From positions 5,143,421 through 5,207,420 of the forward strand of contig AP025065.1 of NCBI GenBank assembly GCA_036186865.1: 64,000 bases of DNA. The letters run 5' to 3'. The stretch comes from Eustoma russellianum (taxonomy: Eukaryota > Streptophyta > Magnoliopsida > Gentianales > Gentianaceae). The notes below the pieces were generated by a model. The model was not told where the DNA came from and did not search any database. It saw nothing but the letters and a program-made list of their open reading frames with translations. This document shows, in pieces, positions 31,802-44,239 of the stretch. Position 1 is the first letter of the stretch. Each line of letters starts with the position of its first letter. The position numbers and the translations under genes are program-made.

Positions 31802-34170
31802 GAATAATCCTCTAGTCAGGCCATTAATTATCAAAAGAGCACAATAGTATTTTCTTCTTCAATTCTGCCTACGAGGCGGGCCGATCTACTTGGCGTGTTG
31901 AACATGAGACAATCTTCATTGCCCCTCAAATACTTGGTCTCTTATTTACATAAGGGAATTACACGCACTTCTCATTGTGTAGATCTTTTATCTTATGTCG
32001 ACAACCGGTTGGCAAGTTGGCAACTAAGGCTTCTGGGAAAAGCAGGAAGAATAGTCCTCATTAAATCATTTCTCTCGTCGCTGCCATTGCATCTTATGGC
32101 TAGTACCCGTCTTCCAAAAAATGTAATTAAAACATTAGAGACTCGATTTGCAGTATTTTTCTGGGGTCCAGGTCGCTACCACTGGCTCACTTGGGCGAAG
32201 CTCTGTTACCCAACGGATGAAGGAGGTATAGGCATGCGTGACTTATTCTCTATACAGGTTGCGTATTCTTGCAAAATCTGGCATCTCTACCATTGCAGCA
32301 ATTCATTATGGGGCTGATATATGCGTGCAAGATATGGTTCTCGGAATGATTTTCAACCAAGATTATATGACTCCCTTGGCTGGAAACGTATATGTGCTAT
32401 GCATCCTATATGTTCGGACATTGCGTCACCTGATCCGAATCTGATTTGGCCCTCTCCCTCTGGTGACTTTATGTTAAAATATGCTTACGTTACAGTTCGA
32501 CCTTAAAAATCGTGCCTCTTATATTATGTTCACATTTGGAAACGTATGCAGCGCCTTGCTATACAACTGTTTCTATGGAGATTTTATCAGCTGGCACTCT
32601 CGCTTCTTGATAACCTTAGCCGCTTTATGACTGCTTATCTATCGTGCTGTCCGTTCTGCCACTTAGCCAGTGCCACTACATACATATATTTTTTGTTTGC
32701 TTAGAGGTACATATGATTTGGACATTTTTTAATGCTTTGTTGGACCAACCACTATACACTACTGGGTCTTGGCGGTCGTATCTATTACACATATGGTGCT
32801 CGTCCTCTACCACTTTTTTGGGAGCTATGCAGTCCATTTTTCCAGGAGTGATGCTTTGAAATATCTGGAAAATGTATGCTTCCATTCTCTTTTGTGACCT
32901 TGTTTGGTCACCTCGGTTGATTATTTGCCTCATCCGCATGAATTTATACACATGTGCAGCATCTATGGCTGGAACAAAAATAGCTGCAACATTTCCACAA
33001 CTGTTTGCAGCCCGATTATCACCCCCTCTACGATCTAATCGGCCAAGAATCATACGTTGGATGCCACCTCCATCAGGACGACTGAAACTGAATACGGATG
33101 CTGCGGTTGGGCATCGACACTCGAGTGGTGGAGGCATTCTACATGACTCTGCGGTGCTTTTGTACATGGTATATCTTTTCCACTTCAACTTGACATGCCT
33201 TTGAGAGTTGAGACGCAAGCTGCTTTCATGGTCCTCATGTATTATCTCCCGCAATATGGGGACATTACCTTAGAGGTTGATTTTGCTGAATTGGTCAACC
33301 TCACAAATAGTACATCCTCCTTGCTTGCACTGGACGTCCGCAGATTACGCTCTCTGCTTCAGCTGCGGGACTTATCGATTTTGCACACGCCGAGAGAAAC
33401 AAATAAGCCTGCTCATTTCCTGGCACATCTAGTTCTGTCTACACAGTTTTTTACATCATATGCTTCTTTCGCCTCCTTACATGCTTCGCTCAGAGGTATC
33501 ATCACTGCGGACAGAATGCTGCAGTCCTTCCGCCACTCTGCACCAGGCTTCCATAACGGACCTAGACTACCATGACTGTAGCATTCATACATGGTCTGCC
33601 ATATGGGTTGGATCTACTCAGACTTGGTTGCCCGTGGTCCCTCAGACTACGGGAAACATGGGTACGCGTTATTTTCTCATTCCCTCACTTGTTTATTCTA
33701 TACTGCTTATGCTAATTTCTTTCTTTGTGTTTGCCAAAGCAATGTATTTTAAATGACCTGGCCGTATATAAATGATCATCTCCCATATGGGTTGGCTTGC
33801 TACATCTAATGGTTGCCTTGGTTCGGTACAGGCCAAGGCGACGTGGGTATGTTGTCTACTACTATATCCTTTTGGCTCTCCTCTATTTTTCCATGGGTTA
33901 ATCATTTCTCTGTTTTATCTGTGCTGCACGTGGATCACCGGGTGCGAGCCATCACGCCAACAACTTTGCGAGCATTCGCCCTCTCTTTAGTCATATACAC
34001 ACTTTTTTCATTTGCTTATAGACTTTTGTATAGCTACTTTAATCTTTTTTCTTTGGGAGAGTCTTCCGTAGCTAGAGTGCTTTTATGTAACCACGGTATT
34101 CCTTCACCATAAGTGAGGGTTTAAATTAATAAAACTCTAGAAGGTATCGCCTGTCTTTCATCCAAAAAAA
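31802..34170 (+). pseudogene. L1-a: LINE second half (RT end, zf-RVT, RNase H, 3' UTR)
   Basis: The LINE resumes in sense after S2. 31895-32317 gives SLPLKYLVSYLHKGITRTSH, GKAGRIVLIKSFLSSLPLHL and STRLPKNVIKTLETRFAVFF, the RT thumb and linker. 32321-32506 carries the region before the zf-RVT zinc domain, now shifted in frame. From about 33050, RWMPPPSGRLKLNTDAAVG opens a plant-type RNase H, which continues in another frame to PRETNKPAHFLAHLVL (33360-33440). A 3' UTR follows with attaataaaactct at about 34123 and a short A run at about 34162, a weak poly(A) end. At least four frameshifts or stops are present. Confidence 0.88.
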
Positions 34171-34388
34171 TGTACCATGGCCGCTGCCTACCCTCACCAC
34201 GTGGCCAACATGGCCCAAATACACCAAGATTATGCAATCTTTATACACATACACGCATCTGATACAGAATTACAACAAGTACGTAATAATCAACAATCTA
34301 TGCAAAACACAAATAGACATGCATGATACAATTTAATACGAAAATAACATCATAAGATCGTAAAAACATAGCAAATATAGCAAGGGTA
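34171..34388. other. Short unassigned gap between two LINEs
   Basis: I see no coding, repeat or RNA feature here. Confidence 0.4.
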
Positions 34389-35539
34389 TGTGCCTTTGGC
34401 CTCGATTATACTATACGTAGGGATCTGCTACACCTCGCAGTGGCCCACGACCTAAGTATTATAAACTCGTTCTTTAAGAAAAAGGAATCACATTTGATCA
34501 CTTTTAGCAGTGGAGGATGTACCACGCAGATCGACTATTTTCTTATGATACGTGAAGACAGGTAGTTGTGGAAGGACTGCAAGGTTATAACAAGGGAGAC
34601 ACCAGTGACGCAACATTGTTTACTAGTCGTTGTTATAGCTTTGAGCCAAAAGCTGAGCACGAGGGTTAGAAAATTACCACCCAGGATTCGATGGGGAAGT
34701 TTAAAGGACGAAAAAATTAACATATTTAGAGACAAGGTCATCTTGACGATATCAGATCCACTAGTTGAGGACACAAACCATATGTGGGAGGCTATGGCGA
34801 CTACCATTACTCATGCGACGACGAAAAATTTTAGGGTTACAACAGGAAAGACAACTGTACATAAAGAGTCATGGTGGTAGAACAAGGATGTGTAATGAAA
34901 AATAAAGAATAAACAAAAGAGTTTTAAAGAGGTGTTAAGCTGCAAAGACGGGAAGGAGAAAGTGAGAGTGACGGTAAACTACAAAATCGCAAAGAAGGTA
35001 GTGACGGAGGTAAAGAATGCAACCTATAAAAGGATGTACGAAAGACTAGAAATAAAAGACGGAGAGCGTGACATGTTCAAGATTGCCAAAGCCAGAGATC
35101 GAAAGAGGCAAGACCTAGGAGTCGTGAAGTTTATAAAGGGAGAAGATGGACATGCTTTAGTCAAAGAACAAGACATCAAGGGGCAATGGCAAACATACTT
35201 TCACAACCTTTTCAATGGCGGAAGGGTCGACTACGTAGAAAGAGAAATCATCACTACCCAAAACGATAATATAATAATTACGATTGTCGTATCATCACAC
35301 AAGGAGAGGTGAAAACAGCACTTAAGAAGATGGGAAGAGCTAAAGCAGTTGGCCTGGATAACATACCAATTGAGGCGTGTAAGTGTTTTGGAGAGAAATG
35401 GATTCAATGGCTAACTACTCTATTCAACCTTATTTTTAAAACAAGAAAAATGCCAGATGAATGGAGAAGGAGCGCAGTGGTTCCCTCTATATAAGAAAAA
35501 AGTAGACGCACATTATTGTAGGAATTACAAGGGGATTAA
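34389..35539 (+). pseudogene. RTE-type LINE fragment (endonuclease end to RT start)
   Basis: Plus-strand frames read in order LAVAHDLSIINSFFKKKESH and GGCTTQIDYFLMIREDR (end of the apurinic endonuclease), a long Lys/Glu-rich linker (34932-35312, including DMFKIAKARDRKRQDLG and WQTYFHNLFNGG), then in shifted frames KKMGRAKAVGLDNIPIEACK and FKTRKMPDEWRRSAVVPSI, and CRNYKGI, the start of RT. This order and wording are those of plant RTE LINEs (craniofacial-development-protein-like proteins in many annotations). Stops and frameshifts are frequent. It ends at the G2 LTR at 35540, and the rest of RT was not found beyond G2. Confidence 0.8.
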
Positions 35540-37971
35540 TGTAGCGCCCCGCTCCCGAGCCCTAACTTCGGGAACATTGCACCCGCCGTAGTTTACTACG
35601 AGAACTACAAGGCGCCGTTCAAACTTTTTGCACATCAGAAATAACGTAGAAATTTTTAACGGAAACGATAATTAAAAATTCAAGTCCAATTTATAAATAA
35701 TCACTGTACAAAAATAAATGAATCTTTTAAGGTTGACAAAACCCGATACATCAAATGAAATCTAAAAGTCTGATGTAAAAGAAATAAATCTGCTAATCCA
35801 TCAAATGTCCCTAAATGTCTTGTAAAACTTCACTTTTCCCAACTAACACATTCTGACACGTCCTCTACAAAATTGTAGTCAAACTCTAGCTCACCTGTGA
35901 AGGGAACGGTAGTAGGGGGTGAGTGATTGGGAATCACCCGTAGGTTACCTGTCTTCTCCGAGAAAGGAACCACACTTACAATAAATACACAAACACATAA
36001 GGAAAATAACCCATATCTGATCCGACCGCAAGGTAAGCACACAATAACCAATATGATATCTCACATATTCATATAATCCAAGTAAAAGCACGGAAGCATA
36101 AAGTAATTAACTGTGTAAAGTAAGTCAGTCCACATAATAATGCACAAATTTGTGATGCATCTCCCTACTTCTACGTGTCACACGCAACAAAAGTCATGCC
36201 ATGCGAATGTCCATATCTCTACCGTGCAATGCACGATCCCTCGGGGTTCTTGGGTGCCACTATAGCTCTTTTACTACAGTTCACCATTCCAGAGTACTAC
36301 TGTAGCTCTTCCACTACAGTCCACTCTGGAAATCCTGGGTGCTGCTGTAGCTCTTCCAGTACACCCCACCATGAGTGCTGCTGTAGCTCTTCCACTACAG
36401 CTCACTATTTCTTTTCATATTTTTTTCTTTTTTCTGGGTGCTACTGTAACTCTTGACTACATCGCACCATCACCCGCCTCTTAAGCCAAATGCAATGAAC
36501 GTGTCATGCATGTATGTAATGCAAATTTCCATCTTTTCATTTTTTCCTGGGGTCCGTGCACCCTTTCCTTGCCTCTCCTAGCATTTATCCCTAGGTGTAT
36601 TAATTATATGAAAGATTACAAGTTGGTATATGCCATCAAATGTATTTCGTACGGCTTCTATAAATTTTTTGACATTTTCTACTATTTTTTCTTATTTTCC
36701 CTATATTTTCCACATTTTTCTAGAATTTATTTCTCATTTTGTGAATTTATTTTTCATCCAAGTCTTTTACTTTAATTATTGGGAATATCATAAAAATATT
36801 TTTGCCATCACTTGTATTTTCTCTAGCTTATATTAAATTTTCCATGACTTTATAATATTCTTCAATAATTTTCTCTTATTATTTACTATTTATTGTAATT
36901 AATTAGATTAACTATAAATTCAAAAATTCCATAAAAATCCTTTATTTTCTCAATTTTATCATTTCTCGAATTAATTATTATTTTTCTTGAATTAATTTGT
37001 CTTTATGGAATTTGAAATCTATTTTTACTAATTATTATATTATTTATTAAATTCTGAAATTAATTTATTAATTCTTTTTTCTTAAATAGCAGGTCATCTC
37101 GGACCAAATTGAGGTTAGAGCAGGCTGACTTGACCTGGTCCAGCGGTTTAGCTCACCTGACCGGGTCAACTCGACCCGACTGACCTGGATTTAAATTTTT
37201 TTATATTTTTTTTCTATTTCCTTCTTAGGCTTTTCATGCAATTTTTCATTTTATCGCTTAAAAATTCATTCTTTTTAATTCTTTTTCAATCTTACGAACA
37301 ACATCATCGCGCACACAAATATACCCGAGCACACAAACATCATAGAGCCGCATATATATACGAAAACAAAATAAAAATTAAAGCAAGCATGATTCAACAC
37401 ACGAAGTGCGAGCAATCCGAGAAGAATGGAAGGTAACCTACCTTTTTTTTCAGGCAACTTTCCTACGCAAAACTTTCTTCTTTCCTCGAGGCTGGCCGGA
37501 TTCCTTCCTAAGGGTGGCTAGCCGATTTTCTATGTGCGATGTAGATTTGGGGGGTGTATATACATATAATTAGGGGTGTGTGTATATATATATAGTATTA
37601 GGGTTTTTGTTTGGAGCCAAAAATCCTTTTCTCCTGTTTCTTGGTGGCTGCCGTTGTTTAGGGTTTGGGAGGGGTGTGTGTTGCCACCGTTTGGAATGAG
37701 AGAGGGAAGGAAAGACTAGTATTTGGTTTTTGATTTAGGGAAGTATAGTTATAGATATGTATATATATATTTCCTAATAGATTTCGGATTACTATCAAGT
37801 TAATTATTTAATGTTGATTTCTATCCTTTAGTTACCTATCTCATCCAAATACATATGGTAATATTTATCCTATATAACAATTAATTAACAATTTATTACT
37901 TTTTTCTATTTTCCTTTTATTCTATTTTATTTTATTTTTTCTTTTACACCCCTGAAGGGCGGGGTGTAACA
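35540..37971 (-). repeat. G2 3' LTR (2432 bp)
   Basis: TGTAGCGCCCCGCTCCCG at the left end and GGGGTGTAACA at the right. Its first 1.55 kb aligns to 52476-54020. It contains a hairpin array (36250-36475), an AT-rich middle (about 36650-37080) and a GA/CT-rich block near 37090-37190. No credible gene. Confidence 0.85.
36250..36475. repeat. Five-copy hairpin array in the G2 3' LTR
   Basis: Units of the form GGTGCTACTGTAGCTCTTCC plus actacag and ccac recur at about 36252, 36291, 36337, 36375 and 36436. CTGTAG and CTACAG within each unit are complementary and enclose an 8-base loop. The right LTR has four units (53192-53377). Confidence 0.8.
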
Positions 37972-37985
37972 TTCCTTCCCCCTTA
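37972..37985 (-). other. G2 polypurine tract
   Basis: The minus strand reads AAGGGGGAAGGAA immediately before the LTR. Confidence 0.75.
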
Positions 37986-40289
37986 CAATAAGTTTTGTCC
38001 TTGAAACTTATGTATTACGTAATTCACAACGAAGTGTAGTTCTACTTGATCTCTTCACCTAGTATATGTCACGACTATCATTGTATCAACCTCACTTTTA
38101 GGTTGTTAAACCTTCTAATTCTACTTGCATCCCTTAACGTGTCTCATTCAACTTATATATGCTAATCTACAATTCTAATTCTTACAACTAGTTATATCTG
38201 ATTCACCTCCTAGGTAAATAATCAAACTTAAGTATCCAATGAATAAACAAACATGGTAATCATTGAACTCCTCGACATAAGACTAAGTCCTCAAAATTCA
38301 GTTCCTTTATAATTACAACCTAGCTGTATGATTATGTCATTACTTTTTTCGGAGATATCGATCAGCATAATATACAAAATATGTGTATGAACATCTTTCC
38401 AAAAATAAAAGTGTAACTTATGTGACCTTAATTTAAAAAATAACTTTAGTTGTTTAGAATACTATCATTCTACTTTTGTCAACACAAGAACCAAAATAGT
38501 GTATACTTGTTTACGCAAAATGATACTTCAAATGACCACTTAAAAAACGATGATATAACTTTTTCGCAAAGTATTTTGGTAAAATTGCATTAAAACAGTT
38601 GAAAGCATTGATAATGTAAAGTTTTATAGAACGATTAGAATACGGTACCTTTCATTTTCTAAAAGAGGTATATATTTTGAAAGCTACCTTTTGGATTCAC
38701 AAAAATTAAGTAAAATCATTGCAAGTGGATAAATAATTTCGAAAACATTTTAACGGATAAAATGCTTGCGATATCGATTTTCATCAAGTAAAATTAATTT
38801 TATCTAAAAATAAATGTAACAAAAACAGAAATTTAAAATATTGTGTAAGAAATATATATAAACACATCATTTTTGGAAGGACATCAATATTTTAAAGGTT
38901 TTTTCCCTTTTTAAAGGTCGTCAAAAGGATTACAAATTTTATTATGTTGATATACAAGTACAGAAAATAATTTAGCCTTGTAAAGTTTAGTACAATATAT
39001 AAAAATGAGACTCAATAAGGTATTCTAGAAAACAATTTTTTTTTGACGTCCCTCAAAAATATACGCATGAATTGGTGTACGTGCTTATATAAAATATTTA
39101 TCTCTTTGAAAAATATATCAGTATAATATTTTTTATAATTCTATAAATTCATCCTTATTTTCGAATAAGGTTTCCTATGTACAGTTTCTTATAAGTCTAG
39201 AGTTTGTCTACACATGATAGAGTCATTGACTTAGATTGTCCAATCCTAGCACAACATGCAAAGTACTAATTAACTTAAGGTGTTTTAATTCACCATGCTT
39301 CCACACGCCACACTAACACACCGTACTTCTTTACGTGGTTATTTCAATCGCTAATCTTAACCTAGTTACATCCCATATGAAAAACCCCACAACTTGTTCG
39401 TTCTTACTCTATTTCAATTTAAGCCTGTTAGATTCAAACCAAATGTTCTGTGTCAACATTTAACCCATAATTTGTGTAATGATATATCATTCCAAGGCAC
39501 ATACTATAGTCGATTCTTGCATGTCGCTCTCGATCAATACCTATAATAAGACTAATATCGTCGACCTATTTGGATAGCACTGCATTCAACATCTTAATCC
39601 TAAATTATAAGTTCCTTCTTATGATATCTCTTACTAAAATCTACTGATCATAATGCTTATAACTCATTACTTAGTTTCTATCATTCGACTATAAATCGTT
39701 TCCTAGTAACTATCACGCTATTATAATTCATATCTTAGTGGCTATGATCTCAATTTAGACCTAAGTCTGCTCTGATGCTACCGTCCAAGTAGGGGTATGG
39801 GCCCGCTTTACGTTACTAATGGTACCGAGTCTCATGTTGCTGTTACAGTAAGGCAGCCCGAGTTACAGCTGACATATTAATATGTCCACTAACTTCTGCA
39901 GTATGGCATTCTTGTTAACACTGTAATTTATCCAAATTAACTATATAGTATTCAGCTAAGATCACCATTAAAGGGTTATAATCAAACTTTGGGCAGGTGA
40001 CTACAATTATATGGTATACCCTAGGTATACGTATTCCTTATCAGATCGTATACTTAAATTTGAGGTCACAACTTATTTCTAGGATCGCGCTTAGTATTAT
40101 CATTTCTTATGTCTAAGATCATGTCTTATTTCTAAAATCATAGTTAGTATATAATCGACACTTATGACTAAATCAATAATTATGTCTAAGGTCAACTCTT
40201 AATCGACATCGTTACTTATGTCTAAGATTATGAATTATGGGCAAGATCATTTCTTAATTTCTACAATCATGGCCTACACCTACGTTTCC
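37986..40289 (-). other. G2 internal AT-rich sequence without ORFs
   Basis: More than 2 kb with no frame that resembles a retroelement or host protein. The stretch 39600-39790 looks like a second decayed leader and primer site: repeated attacttagtttctat-like phrases lead into gctctgatgctacc. From about 40060 to 40270 a short degenerate repeat (cttatgtctaagatca) is present; the same phrase recurs beside the G3 insertion (about 40780) and in the leaders of G2 and G3. Confidence 0.5.
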
Positions 40290-40613
40290 GCCGTGGATCT
40301 TGATATATGCTCTAAAAAATTGCATGGTCGGATAGTACTTTTTAAACTCATCCTAAAGTTGGGTCCAAGTGGTCGGCGGTGTTAGGTTTGCTACTCCGCC
40401 ACTCATCTGCATCTCTTGTAGAAGAGTGTCAGGCCCGACTACAGTGGTGTTGGAGGCGGTGTTGTGAGCGTTGTTTCAGTAGCCGGTATTGCTGGGCTAA
40501 GGTGTTGCTCATTGTGACTATACAATCTGCAAGTGCTTGGGGATAGTCCCTTGATTCAGGTGGTTCTCACCACCATTTCCTCTATTACCGTCTTGTTCAT
40601 GTCTTGACGGCAT
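40290..40613 (-). pseudogene. G2 gag start remnant
   Basis: The minus strand from 40613 reads MPSRHEQDGNRGNGGEN, like the Asn/Gly-rich start of gypsy gag proteins, then through stops to TTWTQL and DEFKKYYPTMQF, which resembles the 'W..F..EF...Y.P' gag core. Stops and lost sequence between these make it a faint remnant. Its position, about 320 bases from the primer-binding site when G3 is removed, fits a gag start. Confidence 0.4.
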
Positions 40614-40811
40614 TTTCTGGTATTTAGAACAACTGAGAATATTTTTATTTAATTTAGTCTAAGGTGGAGGGTATTTTGAGAATTTCTAACCACCTATGGG
40701 GTGCATGCAGAGGTTCAGGGGTGTAACAGTAAATAATTAAAGAAAACAAATTAACACTCTCACACTCCTTACCTCGATCATAACTTATGTCTAAGATCAA
40801 CTCTTAAGTCT

Positions 40812-40816
40812 ACTTT
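40812..40816. repeat. G3 target-site duplication, left (ACTTT)
   Basis: ACTTT precedes the G3 LTR and recurs at 52359-52363. Confidence 0.88.
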
Positions 40817-43800
40817 TGTAGCACCCCGCCCCCGGGCTATGCCCCTGGTACGGTGCACCCGTCGTACTTTGCTAAAGAAATTACAAGACATCGATGCGAG
40901 TCCAATACGAGTCCATGAGTAAGTCATGGATTACCAATAGAAACATCAAGCAGTGGCGATAAACTGGCAGAATTAAAGCATTAACATCCAGTGTCCATAA
41001 TGTCATACAAGGTACAAATCATGATAATATAATCTCAAAATACTCTCAACAACCCTCAAACAGAAACCACTATCAGTCTTAGCCGTCAACGTCTCTCATT
41101 GATAAGGCACCTGCAGCTCATCCTCGACATACTCAATCTCAGGTTCTTTTAGCTCTGAAAAATGATAAATAAGGAGTGAGTGATAAATCACCCAGCAAGT
41201 AACCCTCTATTCTACCGAAACACATCAGAAAGACAAATAAGAAATTCTAGCAAATACAATAATATGACATAATTACTTATCTCTTGAATCAATCCTTATC
41301 AGTTTCCTTGACATCTTAGCTTACTGTTATCCTTTTACATATGTAACTATCTTACTTTTCGTAACTGTCATGTTGCATTTTACAAGGGAAACGGTGATAA
41401 GTATATGGGATGCGGTATGGAACAAAACCAGTGATGCAAGGCAAAATAGAACGGAACAGAATTAAACGGAACATAACAGAACAGAATAGAACATAACATT
41501 AAGCCATGACCTTTACTTTCTTCTTATAGACTGATCATATATTACGAGTGATTCCGTCTGGAACAGAATTGTACCCTGTCTACCTCCTATCCTACTAAGG
41601 ATGTTATGTACGGGTCTCGAAAAATACCTCGATATCAGGTCCAGAACAGAATAATACCTCATATGAGTCCAAAACAGAACAATACCCCAACTACCATAAT
41701 AGGATCTTACGAATGGAGTAATACCTCATATGGATCCAAAACAGAATATATACCCTAATATCGAGTCCAAAACATATACCTAAATCAAACGTAAAGACAA
41801 TCGTTCAATGCGGGTTTTTAAAACGATTTTAAAATCGAATGTTACCCTTTCTAAAATATTACATGACATGCACACGATGCATAATGCAGTATGTGATGAG
41901 TTTTCAGTGATCCAAACGTCCTTAAGATCATTTGTATAACGATTACGATTCATTATTGATTTATTTCGCGAAGCTGAAAATTCAGCATTGTGTCGTAACA
42001 TTTAACTCCTTATTTTAGTCACTAAACAGCTTCATTTTGCCAAAATCCCCTTACAACTGGTTCATTCGAGGTTCTTATTATTTATAAGCATGAAAAATAT
42101 GCGTCACTGGGTGGACCTAGGGGTCCAATTCGGACTTTTTGCACCAAAATACTGAAACAACCCTGTTTTTGTTTCAATGCCTTTGTGGCACCCTAATTTA
42201 TCTTTGATGACTCCCCTTAATAGCCCTTAACATTCTAATGTTCAATTTGACAGCCTTTAACTTTCTCTTTTACCAATTTACCCATGCATACAATCGGCCA
42301 CGCCACAATAATTTCACACAGTGAACAAACAACAAATTTAACAACTTCGTTTTAGTGATTCCAGGCTTTACTTGAGCCATCTATTCACCCCTAATGATTG
42401 TACTTCAAGCACTTCTTCCTTAGCTTCAATAAACATAACCAAGTGTTAGCAATTACTCAAATAGGCCACGTATGATAAAACATACAATACAGCCCCAAAT
42501 ATAGGATTATCTTATTATAAGAATTTAGTTTGTGGCCGTTAAATTCAATTAAAATTTGTCATACCAAATAGCCTCTTAACCCTTATTTTTACATGAAATG
42601 TTAGCATCAAAATGATCTTTAAACCACATAGAATGCATAATAATTAAGCCCATTATTTACTTAATTTTCCATTATCAAGGCCGAGGGGAGTGAGGATTAC
42701 ACCCTCTAAACGCATTCTTTTCATCCTTTAATATGTGTAGTATCTTTGGTAATTAATCCATTCACTTGTTTCCCTTCTAAATTATGTCTTCATAGACATA
42801 AAGTCATTTCATCGTCATTTATGGGTCAAGAATAAGGACACACCAAGACAGCCCCTAATCTCTCAACAATCAATGTTACTCAACCATCCTAATAACAATT
42901 GAGACATTCTAGTGGCTTGGTGGTGGTGAGACAAACTATACCTTCAAGGCTCCTCCAAACCGTTGGTTAGGGGTAGGGAAATCCTTTAATTTTTAACTTG
43001 TTTTGCTCCATAGGACTAGTCCTCAGACTAAATACTAAAACATCTTCCTATGCTTATTCATATGCGTCACAAACTTACTTTAGTGGTCTTGGCCGAAAAC
43101 TTTAGCTTAGTGTCCATGTATATGAACTTAATACAAGAAAGATTATAGTCTTAAAAAATCTCTTATTCATGGTCCCTCAATGTCTCAAGAAGAATAAAGA
43201 AAGACTTGCCTTGCTAGTCTTCAAAGTTAAGGCCTTGATTATTTTGGTTCCTCTTAGAGCTTGAAAATCACCTCCCCTCCTTCATGTATAATGTGGCTTC
43301 CATGGATAGGAGTAAGATGAGTGAAACTTATTCAAACCATGAATAAGGACGCCAACAAAAGTATGGAGACCTTACCTTGATGAAGTTGGAGTGATGTGTC
43401 TTAACCTCTTAGAATCCTTTTCCTTCTTGAGCTTGTGAATCCTCCTAAGGGGATGAAGGGGGTCATGGGTTTGGGGGTGGTTAAGGACACACACTTAGAC
43501 TTGATACAAGTCTCAAGGAAATGTAAGATTAGACGTTAAGAACTATATACATACCTTGCTAGTTTGTCTTGGAAGCTTGATTGAAATGGCTTGGCTATTT
43601 TCTCCTTGTTGCTGAAAGTTGGGAGCTTAGGAGGAAGATGGGAGAGAGTTTGAGAGGTGAGAGAGTATCTAGGAAATTGGCTGTGTTTAAGGTGTTTTTA
43701 AGTTCAATTAGGCTTTATGAAGAGGGGGGACGGCCGGATTAAATGGAAGAAAAGAGGCCTAATGATTAATTCTTGCATGCATAAAAAGAGGAGTAATTAG

Positions 43801-43953
43801 GGTGGCTTTGTGAAGCTTTTGTCTCAAGGCATTAAAGGCCAGACTTTTCAAGAGAGTGTAAGATATTCTGACGGTTTTTGGAGGGAAAGTGGTCGGCCAC
43901 CCTACAGGTAGTTTGGTCACTTTCCTTCCCCTAGGATGCCCTAGTGATAATTA

Positions 43954-44044
<91 letters not shown>

Positions 44045-44177
44045 TCTTCTATAATGTTCTAGAAAGGGTTATTTAATAATTAATTTTTTTCTTATTGTTA
44101 CTAAAATTTATGTTTATGGTCATTACATACCTTATAATATATGGTAAATTACAGTTATACATGGGATGGTCACAACA
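40817..44177 (-). repeat. G3 3' LTR (3361 bp)
   Basis: Starts TGTAGCACCCCGCC, ends GGTCACAACA. It matches 49035-52358 throughout. It includes a ggaacagaat-type short repeat (41440-41505), an approximately 35-bp degenerate repeat (41560-41790: tacctcatatgagtccaaaa-like) and a pure TTA microsatellite (43958-44043). Confidence 0.92.
43958..44043. repeat. (TTA)n microsatellite in the G3 3' LTR
   Basis: About 28 TTA units with one interruption. The equivalent place in the other LTR is a TTA/TTG compound (52129-52196). Confidence 0.95.
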
Positions 44178-44192
44178 TCTCCCCTCCTTATT
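44178..44192 (-). other. G3 polypurine tract
   Basis: The minus strand reads AATAAGGAGGGGAGA directly before the 3' LTR. Confidence 0.8.
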
Positions 44193-44239
44193 AAAAGTTT
44201 CGTCCTCAAAATTTGACGTACCTTATTAGAATAGTTGTG

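Noticed and set aside
36506..36836. Phe/Tyr/Ser-rich hydrophobic ORFs in the G2 LTR (also 53394-53793)
   Set aside because: T-rich LTR sequence; frames are not kept identically between the two LTR copies and have no recognisable domain.
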